Source: a virus. From it: a stretch of 24,497 nucleotides of DNA. The translations under genes and the position numbers were made by a program. The stretch covers positions 1-24,497 of IMG/VR virus record IMGVR_UViG_3300035698_007592. One strand, written 5' to 3'. The notes below the pieces were generated by a model, which saw only the letters and a program-made list of their open reading frames with translations, was not told the origin of the DNA and did not search any database. Position 1 is the stretch's first letter. Each line of letters begins with the position of its first letter. Below are positions 14,657 through 21,977 of the stretch, piece by piece.

Positions 14657-17076
14657 TAGAATTTCCTCCTAGATGGTTTACTGTGTGATCTCTTAATCAC
14701 ACGTGCTCGTGGGTATTTCCTCTTCTCTTTCCATTCATTATCACTACTGAATCCATGTCTGTATTCTTGTACTGCTTCGGAATCAGGTCTACGATCTAGT
14801 GCTGACGTGCGTGAGAAGTCTGTCTCATTATACCTCTCTCCTTCCTTCATGGCTACATATCCTGGATCATGTAACACACGTACTGCATCTACTGCTACAG
14901 CAGGCGCTCCGTGCTGATCACGAGGTATGTTTGTCATGAATTCCTCAAACTGATCTTGTCCATCTTGTACAAGTCTACGAGTATTACCTGCGCCGAAACC
15001 AGTCATAGACACACTCATCACAGGGATTCCTTCAGCAGAGAAGTCGGAAAGGTGTAACTTGAATGGAATCAAAGCAAGCATCATAGCGTCAATTCTGTGG
15101 TCCCCTACGGTGATGCTATTCATGTCATAACGAGGAACGCCAGCAGGTGATAGGCCACCTACAATATAGTTTAGAAGCTGCTTGGTAATGAATGGGTCTT
15201 TAGAAGGGTAATGAATTCTTCCTTCTTCAAATCTACGTACAGCATTCTCTACCAAGAATGGCTTAGCATTGGTCTTCTGAATAGTACCGTCCAGAGGGTC
15301 TTGATATTCTATCTTAGAACCGAAGTCATATGAGTGTAGATTTTCTACTAGGTCACATACAGGGTCAGTAGGGTTAAGCGCGGAGGTCTCAACAGCAATA
15401 CGCTGTAAGATTTCAATCTGGTTTCCACCATATCCACGGTCAACATAGACATACTGAGGACGCCACTTGGCATTCATTTGGATGAAAGCTTCAATGGCCT
15501 TTGTCTGCTGCCAGTCTTGCTTGGGAATATTGATAACGTCAACTACCCAATAGTGCATAGTATTCTTATCTAATCCACCTACAAGAATCTCAGTGCCAGC
15601 ATTCGTGTTCCAGTCAACACCCATTGTATAAATCCAGTCAGAGTTCTTTCTGTTTACAAAGATGTCTGTCCCCTCAAGGTCTTTATACGGGTGTACTTGG
15701 TTGTACATATAAGAGGCTTCCGCTCTTGCTACATAAGCAGGCTGGAATACACCAGAGATCTGTACAGTGAACATAGCCATATATTCTTGTAAGAAGCTTT
15801 CGTGCGCGCCTTCTGCTTCAGCCTCTTCTTTAATCTCTTCCCAGTGAGGAAGGATAGTAGATGGGAAGAAAAACTCTTTAAAACGTGGATCATTCATGCA
15901 GCGGTTGTAGAACCACTCGCGCTTACCAGTAGGCGTACTAGAGGCCATCATAGCGACATTAGGACTAGTAATCTGGATAGGCCTAATAGCCTTGGTAATA
16001 TCAGCAGAGTCAATACGGTCTACCTCGTCTAACAAGATAAGGTCAGCTGCCTGTCCAAGTACTGTACTAGCCTCTTGTTTCGAGTTACTACCTGTAGTAA
16101 AACCCTCAATCTTAGAGCCATTGGTAAACTCTATGGTATGGAATGGTGTCTTTACTCTACGTTCAATTTTGATGTTCCTATTACGAGAAATCATCTTATC
16201 CAGGATACCAAAGATAAGTTCAATCTGAGACAGGAAGGGAGTCACTACCAAAACCTCTGGGCCACGATAGATGTCTACACCATCTGAGTTCTTGCCATCA
16301 TAAATCTCTGTAGTAAGGCAGTAGTTCAGCACACGCTGACATTCTCCCCATGTCTTACCAGCACGCCGTCCCTCTCTAAGGACCATGTTCTTGCTAGTAC
16401 ACATCAGGTTCAGCTCTTGATTCATACGTGGCTTCATATTGAGCCATTTTGATGTCCATCTAATAGGGTCAATCAAATCTAGTGCTTCATCTTGCTCTTC
16501 TGGGGATAGAGTAGCTTTGAACTGTGCAGGAATTTCATATTTGTCAGGGATAAACTTACAAGGGATCTTGAAAAATGTAAGAGTTTCCCAGCGTACCCAG
16601 CCTTTCTTCTTCTCGGAAATAACACGTAAACGGCTACCACATATTCGACAAGTAGATTGCTCTAGTAATTCCTTGTCTTCTGAGTAAGCGATGGGGTGAG
16701 TGCCACTGTGTTCTATACATTCACCGCGCAATGTAGATGTAGATACATAGCACCAGTCATCATGTCTTTCAATAAGAGACACCATCTGACCTTTTCTTAG
16801 TTTACCAAAAGCCTCTGACCGAAGGTCCTTCTTAGAGTTTAACTGGACCTTTGTCTTGTACACAACATAGTCCTGTGAATCTTTATATCTATCAATCTGT
16901 ACAATCTGACAATTAAGACATGCCGAGTGCACAGGCCTGCCGTTAGCATGGCGAGTACTTATGTGGTAGTCATTTACGTATCTAGCTATAACGTCTGCGG
17001 CTGGTTTAGTGAAGTAGTCCACGTATTCGACGCCGTACTCGTTTGAGTGTAGGCGCAGGTGATGATCTTCTGACAT
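14656..17076 (-). CDS. terL: Terminase large subunit with SH3-like, cysteine-paired N-terminal extension
   Basis: The ATG at 17076 follows GAGGA by six bases. This is the DNA-packaging motor: an ATPase that pumps DNA through the portal and a nuclease that cuts concatemers. ATPase motifs are REGRRAGKT (Walker A, 234-242), LILLDEVD (Walker B, Asp350-Glu351) and ASSTPTG (coupling motif). RNase H-like nuclease acids are Asp488 (GVDWN), Asp546 (VYVDRGYGG) and Asp659/Asp663 (GDHRIDA). At 806 residues it is longer than most TerL proteins. Residues 1-200 hold two CxxC pairs (53-56 and 143-146) flanking a segment like a bacterial SH3 domain (DLRSEAFGKLRKGQMVSLIE, then DDWCYVSTSTLRGECI). The C-terminal ~130 residues are a basic, Arg/Ser-rich tail. 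The gene overlaps the HNH gene by 71 bases. Confidence 0.93.
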   Translation of the reverse strand: MSEDHHLRLHSNEYGVEYVDYFTKPAADVIARYVNDYHISTRHANGRPVHSACLNCQIVQIDRYKDSQDYVVYKTKVQLNSKKDLRSEAFGKLRKGQMVSLIERHDDWCYVSTSTLRGECIEHSGTHPIAYSEDKELLEQSTCRICGSRLRVISEKKKGWVRWETLTFFKIPCKFIPDKYEIPAQFKATLSPEEQDEALDLIDPIRWTSKWLNMKPRMNQELNLMCTSKNMVLREGRRAGKTWGECQRVLNYCLTTEIYDGKNSDGVDIYRGPEVLVVTPFLSQIELIFGILDKMISRNRNIKIERRVKTPFHTIEFTNGSKIEGFTTGSNSKQEASTVLGQAADLILLDEVDRIDSADITKAIRPIQITSPNVAMMASSTPTGKREWFYNRCMNDPRFKEFFFPSTILPHWEEIKEEAEAEGAHESFLQEYMAMFTVQISGVFQPAYVARAEASYMYNQVHPYKDLEGTDIFVNRKNSDWIYTMGVDWNTNAGTEILVGGLDKNTMHYWVVDVINIPKQDWQQTKAIEAFIQMNAKWRPQYVYVDRGYGGNQIEILQRIAVETSALNPTDPVCDLVENLHSYDFGSKIEYQDPLDGTIQKTNAKPFLVENAVRRFEEGRIHYPSKDPFITKQLLNYIVGGLSPAGVPRYDMNSITVGDHRIDAMMLALIPFKLHLSDFSAEGIPVMSVSMTGFGAGNTRRLVQDGQDQFEEFMTNIPRDQHGAPAVAVDAVRVLHDPGYVAMKEGERYNETDFSRTSALDRRPDSEAVQEYRHGFSSDNEWKEKRKYPRARVIKRSHSKPSRRKF

Positions 17077-17410
17077 GTGTTATCCTCGTGTTCTTTGCTA
17101 TTTTATCTTGTAGCATTTTAGTAACATCTGCATCTCCTGAATGTATCCCAGGAGTTTTATGGTGGCACTTCCAACACAGAGTAATACCATTGTTGATATC
17201 GAAGACAAGCTTAGGAAATCTTGCCTTAGGCAATATATGGTGTGGTTCTAAATAACATTTCTTCCTGCCACACATTTGGCAAGTAAACTTGTCTCGCACA
17301 TACACACTCTTCCTCCACGCAGCCCAAGCTGGCGTACGTCTTAAGGCATCCATCTTCTTAGCTATTGGGCTAAGGTTTCGCTTGCGTTTTGTGCGGCGTC
17401 TCTTTTTCAT
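17006..17410 (-). CDS. HNH endonuclease next to the terminase (134 aa)
   Basis: The sequence shows a zinc-stabilised HNH/beta-beta-alpha-metal nuclease fold: FTCQMCG (Cys44, Cys47), EPHHILPKARFP (catalytic His57/His58), DINNGITLC (Asn74, Cys79) and CWKCHHK (Cys82, His83). The N-terminus (MKKRRRTKRKRN) and C-terminus are very basic, as expected for DNA binding. HNH proteins encoded beside the terminase are needed with TerL for specific cutting of packaging sites in several cos phages; this placement suggests the same job here. It could instead be a free-standing homing nuclease. The ATG at 17410 lacks a ribosome binding site, but an extended -10 promoter element lies just upstream. The end overlaps the start of terL by 71 bases in another frame. 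Confidence 0.87.
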   Translation of the reverse strand: MKKRRRTKRKRNLSPIAKKMDALRRTPAWAAWRKSVYVRDKFTCQMCGRKKCYLEPHHILPKARFPKLVFDINNGITLCWKCHHKTPGIHSGDADVTKMLQDKIAKNTRITHVRRSSPAPTLKRVRRRIRGLLH

Positions 17411-17416
17411 AACACT

Positions 17417-17425
17417 ATTATAGCA
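17417..17425 (-). promoter_or_regulatory. Candidate extended -10 promoter before the HNH gene
   Basis: The minus strand reads TGCTATAAT, a full extended -10 element (TGnTATAAT), ending six bases before the HNH start codon. No -35 match is seen, but extended -10 promoters can work without one. Transcription would begin at or next to the ATG, giving a nearly leaderless message, which fits the missing ribosome binding site. Confidence 0.38.
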
Positions 17426-17428
17426 TTA

Positions 17429-18259
17429 TTAGGACATTCTCATGGAGCTGACGTGCATGTAACTCGCTTCATTTCCTAAAGCACTACGGGCATTTAGGTG
17501 GCTCTTCTGAATGGCTTGCATAGAGCGTTGTCTCATAGAATATGCTTGTCCACCGGCAAAAGCAGACATATCTCCAGTGATGTTGTAGGGTAGATGTCTT
17601 GGACTAGCAGCCATGTCTTTCTGTAGTCGGTTGAAGGCAACTCCTGTAGCAGCTCCGTGGGCAAGTAGTAAAGGATACAAGGGTCCAGCTAAACGCATAC
17701 CAGCGTGTATCCCTGCGAACATAGCGACTTCTCCAGCAACACCCTTGGCTGCTCCTCCTAATCCTCCTGTTTTGTAGCCTTGAACAGCAGCATGTGCAGT
17801 GAAAGCTAAACTAGCTGCAGCACCAGCAACAGGCACACCTCTCGTCCACGCTTTGCCAGCTAATTTTTGTCCAGCTTTCTGGCCGAAGAACTTATTGCTA
17901 GTAGCATTATCTTGAAAGATATGCCCTTTATATGCAAAGGGAGCCTTCCCTGTCTTACTCCACTCACTAAGTGGCCCAGTCTTTTCAAACCCAAAGCCCA
18001 TCCAGTGAGAACTCCAATTCTTTCCCCCGTATACACGCTCAAAACCAAATGCTTCACCAGAGCCACGTGTAACAGGCTCAATGATTTCCATGGTAGCAGC
18101 ACGTGTACCAGCAGAGAACTTGCCGCCAAATGTAGCGCCACTCTGTCCAGCACGTCTCCATGCCTCAATACCAGCTGGAGCACCTATCAGCTGTGCTTGA
18201 CGGTATGACTGAGCCTCTGCATGAGTCATTCCTTTGAATCTATTATCTTGTGTGTACAT
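17429..18259 (-). CDS. Glycine-rich membrane-like virion protein (276 aa)
   Basis: I do not recognise a named family. The ATG at 18259 directly follows a TAA, with AGGAG eight bases upstream. The first 130 residues are soluble and Gly/Ala/Arg-rich, with aromatic patches (GGKNWSSHWMGFGFEKTG). Residues about 141-205 are hydrophobic and small-residue rich (GVPVAGAAASLAFTAHAAVQ, then EVAMFAGIHAGMRLAGPLYP and LLLAHGAATGVAF), which could form two or three membrane helices. The C-terminus (SMRQRSMQAIQKSHLNARSA, then LGNEASYMH) is hydrophilic and looks conserved. With its upstream neighbour, a dual nuclease that also has a hydrophobic segment, it may form a complex carried in the virion or acting at the host membrane (inference). 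Confidence 0.66.
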   Translation of the reverse strand: MYTQDNRFKGMTHAEAQSYRQAQLIGAPAGIEAWRRAGQSGATFGGKFSAGTRAATMEIIEPVTRGSGEAFGFERVYGGKNWSSHWMGFGFEKTGPLSEWSKTGKAPFAYKGHIFQDNATSNKFFGQKAGQKLAGKAWTRGVPVAGAAASLAFTAHAAVQGYKTGGLGGAAKGVAGEVAMFAGIHAGMRLAGPLYPLLLAHGAATGVAFNRLQKDMAASPRHLPYNITGDMSAFAGGQAYSMRQRSMQAIQKSHLNARSALGNEASYMHVSSMRMS

Positions 18260-18268
18260 TTATAACTC

Positions 18269-21200
18269 CTATTTGTGGTGGCCTGTCCATTGGCTCTTAT
18301 ATGCTAGCTTAGCTGCCTCTGTATTTCCTTCAGCCATTACGACATTCCGTTGTGCTCTATTTCCTATAGATTGTGCAGCCATCTCCATCTCATGGTCTTT
18401 AACTAAGTTACCATGTGTGGGTGTTGGAGGTTTGACATGGACAGCTGGAGAGCCACCACCTGCTTGCATTTTAGCAAGAGGTTCTATAGATTGTCTTGCT
18501 GACTTCATCTGAGCTGGCTTAGAGGCCATATGTATTGTGTCTAATGCTTCGCCGGCATCCATACCACTAGAGAACTCCTCAAAGCTTACATTAAATCCCT
18601 TCTTAGCTCTAGAAGTAATTTGCTCTAGTTCCATAGCCTGGGCGATGTCTCCCTTAGTACTTCCTTTGCTAAGAGCTGCACTAGCCCATCCTACATCTGC
18701 ATGGCCAGGCAAGTCTTTAGCTTTCATAAAGATAGAATCACTCATACCAGCTAGAGGGATTAGGTCATGTGCATTCTCCATAATATCAGCTGTATTTATT
18801 TGTCCTTGAGTAAATTTAACTACACCTTCTTTTTGTATAGCAGAAAGAGACTCAGGAGTTAATCTACCACCTACAGCTATTTGAATAAGACCTTGTCTAG
18901 CTGCTACTGCTGTTTCTTCAACATCTTTTAAACCACCCATTTTCCCCAGATTAGCTGGTTTTGTTTCTTGTCGCATTAGCATTGTTATCTCATCACTATA
19001 TTGGGATAGCTTAGCTGCCTTCTGAGTTTTAATAGCCCTCCATTCATTGTCTAATGCTATATCAATAGCCTCAGATGTCATCTTCCATGGACTACCGAAT
19101 CCGTAGTAGCCACGCCTGTCTGCTGCCATACCACCCTCTGGAGTACCAGTAATGGTGTTGTAATAAGCAGGGTCACCCATAATACGACTAGATGCACTAG
19201 GAATGTGCTTCTTCCTCTTACCACGACGCATTCTACGACCTAGTGAGGAAGCTTCTTGCATATCAACTTCAGATACATAGCCGCGCTCTTGTGCTACCCA
19301 TGAGGACATCATAAGTTCAGCCGTAGTATCATCTCTAGCTAACCTATCCATACGAGTCATTGTATTGAAGGTTATGTTCCCTCCCATGGCCTCTGCAGCT
19401 GGCTGGTACGTCTGCCAGAAGGGCTCTTTCCACATACCTTTCTTATGTGCTACAGCCTGACTCTGTGCTACCTTAAACTGTTGTCTATCAACCATAGACT
19501 GTGACTCAGCACCATAGGGCAAGTATGCAGCTAGGCCTTGCTTAACAAGAGTTAAGTTAAGGTTCTGCATCTGGTCACCGAATAAGACTCCAACATTACG
19601 TCCGTATGTCTTCTGCTTAGGGTCAAATACGAGGGTGAGTGTCTCTTGTGAGGATAGTAGGTTGCGGAATCTCTCAGAAGAAGTGCGCCCGTATGGCTGG
19701 TCCTGAGCAATACGCACAGGCTTCAATGGGTCACCCTTGTGACCACCAACTTCAGGAGCATCTAGACCAGCAAGACGAATAGACATCTTGTCGCCTGTTG
19801 CAAGACCAAACCAACCCTTACGCCTTAAGACTAACGTGTCAGCATCATCATACTCATAGATGTACTTATTCTTGTTAATCTTCATGGCATACATCTCAGA
19901 ACCGCCTGGGATGTGTAGACCATCAAACATCTCTGTATTACGGACACGAGTAGCGCCCTGCATATCAAGTTCGCCTAGTTCTTCTTGAGCCTTCTGTTGT
20001 CGTCGCTCAAGGTCTGCTTCCATAGCCGCTTTACGACCAGGCTCCTGCCATATAGTTCTCTTGAATCGTTCCATGCGATTCTCAATAGACCATGATGTAT
20101 GACCCGTTAAACTCTGTGGCAAGATAGCTGTAAGGATACCTTCCCATCCAGAACCAAACTCCGTAGTGATATGCCTCATTTCAGGTGCCATACCCTGCTC
20201 AGGCATACCATCAATGTCTCTGTTATCCTCTTCGTCCCCTACTTTGGCCATAGCCACTGCTAAACCAACAGCAATCATTCCTGCACCCGCAATTGCAGCA
20301 GTTTTCGTGTTCCTTAGGTTCTGTGGGATGTTGGCACTAAGAACCTTGAGCACATCATCTTTGCCAACAGATTGTGTAAGATGTAGTAGCTCTCTCTTGG
20401 GTTTAGCTGCCTTAGCCATTTGTTCGAAGGTTTCGAAGCCTAAGTGCTTCCTAGCGAGGTCTTCCTCGTGAAACATGTCTTTTAGGTCTTCCGCTCTTGT
20501 TGTATTGACTATATGTTCAATTTGTTTGTAGTCAACATCATAACCTCTGCGTTCAGAGAAGGACCTAACTGCATCCTGGTACTCTTCCCAGTTCTTAGCT
20601 AGTGCTTTACGAGTGTAGGGGATTTCACCTTTGAAACGTTCCTCTCCAGCGCGCATAGATACAACTAGCCCTGTGCGTTGTGTCTCAATACCAAGAGGCT
20701 CCTGTCCTACCTTAGAGGGGAATCTTAGTCTCTCATTCAGATCATAGTAGACCTTGCCCTCGATAAGGTTCTTCATATAAGCAGATGCGGACGTTCTCTT
20801 CTCAACTACATCTAATATGCCGAGAAACTTTGCTTTATCCTTTGATAGTTGCTTACCAGCACTAATATCACTGGCCATACTATATAGATACTTGAATACT
20901 TTACGTTCTTCATGAATGTCTGCTGCGCCACGGTGAGCATAACTTTCAGCCAGTTGTCGGGAGATAGGGTCATCACCTTGTGCAATACCCATAGCCTTGG
21001 ACAACACATCCATAGAGGCAATACCAATAGGAGCCTTACCATTAACCATAGTGAACAACGTACGTGCCAAGGTAAGAGTGTCTCTAATAGCATAACGCGA
21101 AGGGGCTTCATGTCTACCCATGGCGCGGATAACCTTCCAGCCATCTCCACCCATAGCAAAGCTCATCTTAGATGCTTGTAGTCCTCTTCCAGACTCAGTC

Positions 21201-21976
21201 CATATACCTCTGTACTTATCAGAACCAGGAGCTGTTTCAGCTAGAGACATCATTCTTTCTATGATATTAGTAGCCCTAGCACTATCTTTGTCTCCACCAC
21301 TCTTCTCAATAGCTTGTAGTGTCTCTCCTATACGTGTGAAGTCGAAGGGAGCATTGTGTGCGAAGATAGCTCTGTTAGAACCACCCTTGGCTTCTAAGAT
21401 ACCAACAAACTCATCCATGGTATCTATGAACGATGCACGCTTAACGATGTGGCTTGAACCAGGGTCAAGAGCAGTAGTCATCTTCTCAGCCTTCGCAGCA
21501 ATCGCATTCATCTCTGCATCGCCTAATTTGGTCTGGACGAAGTCTCCATAGAGAGATTTGTCTCCTTTAGCCTTGCTACGGAACCATGCCTCAATAGATG
21601 GACCCTCACCCTTGTATTCAGGGTTTTTAGCCATCTCAGCAAACTTCTCTTGAGTAACTGTCTTATAGTTACCTTCTTTATCAATATACCCAGGAGTAAT
21701 GACCCATGTACGATATGCACCCTTGCCACCCTTCCCTCGCGGGTCATACAAGGCTATCTCTGTAAGTGCTGTATTTCTAGACAAACCAGTGGTCTCAATG
21801 TCTATACCGAAGGCATCTTCCCAAGGGAAGGTAGAGGGGAGGGGAGATGAAGGAAGGCGGACGGAATGATTAGCAGATTTGGTTATTGCGGTACCAAACA
21901 TTGGGCTATTAGCAAACGGGTAGTCGCCTCCACCATAGAAAGCTTCCGTTTCTTTCTTAGCCCATGCTGCTCCCAC
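18269..21976 (-). CDS. DEDDh exonuclease - hydrophobic segment - SNase fusion (1235 aa)
   Basis: The best in-frame start is GTG at 21976, with AGGAG upstream, overlapping the TAA of the previous gene. Residues about 55-370 carry the three Exo motifs of DnaQ-type 3'-5' exonucleases: FGIDIETTG (Asp59, Glu61), FAHNAPFDF (Asp212) and YAHRGAADI (His348, Asp353, the DEDDh form). A hydrophobic stretch (559-578, TAAIAGAGMIAVGLAVAMAK) could cross a membrane. Residues about 700-850 are a staphylococcal-nuclease domain: DADTLVLRRKG, IRLAGLDAPE (Arg734, Glu742), QPYGRTSSERF, YGRNVGVLFG (Arg793), NLNLTLVKQGLAAY. The C-terminal 380 residues include a basic patch (GRRMRRGKRKKH) and no recognised domain. It could degrade host DNA, trim packaged DNA or act during entry; none is proven. 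It ends TAG, with a backup TAA two codons later. Confidence 0.83.
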   Translation of the reverse strand: MGAAWAKKETEAFYGGGDYPFANSPMFGTAITKSANHSVRLPSSPLPSTFPWEDAFGIDIETTGLSRNTALTEIALYDPRGKGGKGAYRTWVITPGYIDKEGNYKTVTQEKFAEMAKNPEYKGEGPSIEAWFRSKAKGDKSLYGDFVQTKLGDAEMNAIAAKAEKMTTALDPGSSHIVKRASFIDTMDEFVGILEAKGGSNRAIFAHNAPFDFTRIGETLQAIEKSGGDKDSARATNIIERMMSLAETAPGSDKYRGIWTESGRGLQASKMSFAMGGDGWKVIRAMGRHEAPSRYAIRDTLTLARTLFTMVNGKAPIGIASMDVLSKAMGIAQGDDPISRQLAESYAHRGAADIHEERKVFKYLYSMASDISAGKQLSKDKAKFLGILDVVEKRTSASAYMKNLIEGKVYYDLNERLRFPSKVGQEPLGIETQRTGLVVSMRAGEERFKGEIPYTRKALAKNWEEYQDAVRSFSERRGYDVDYKQIEHIVNTTRAEDLKDMFHEEDLARKHLGFETFEQMAKAAKPKRELLHLTQSVGKDDVLKVLSANIPQNLRNTKTAAIAGAGMIAVGLAVAMAKVGDEEDNRDIDGMPEQGMAPEMRHITTEFGSGWEGILTAILPQSLTGHTSWSIENRMERFKRTIWQEPGRKAAMEADLERRQQKAQEELGELDMQGATRVRNTEMFDGLHIPGGSEMYAMKINKNKYIYEYDDADTLVLRRKGWFGLATGDKMSIRLAGLDAPEVGGHKGDPLKPVRIAQDQPYGRTSSERFRNLLSSQETLTLVFDPKQKTYGRNVGVLFGDQMQNLNLTLVKQGLAAYLPYGAESQSMVDRQQFKVAQSQAVAHKKGMWKEPFWQTYQPAAEAMGGNITFNTMTRMDRLARDDTTAELMMSSWVAQERGYVSEVDMQEASSLGRRMRRGKRKKHIPSASSRIMGDPAYYNTITGTPEGGMAADRRGYYGFGSPWKMTSEAIDIALDNEWRAIKTQKAAKLSQYSDEITMLMRQETKPANLGKMGGLKDVEETAVAARQGLIQIAVGGRLTPESLSAIQKEGVVKFTQGQINTADIMENAHDLIPLAGMSDSIFMKAKDLPGHADVGWASAALSKGSTKGDIAQAMELEQITSRAKKGFNVSFEEFSSGMDAGEALDTIHMASKPAQMKSARQSIEPLAKMQAGGGSPAVHVKPPTPTHGNLVKDHEMEMAAQSIGNRAQRNVVMAEGNTEAAKLAYKSQWTGHHK

Positions 21977-21977
21977 A

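Noticed and set aside
17860-18183. 107-codon minus-strand frame inside the glycine-rich gene
   Set aside because: It is an alternative frame within a longer supported gene and has no ribosome binding site of its own.
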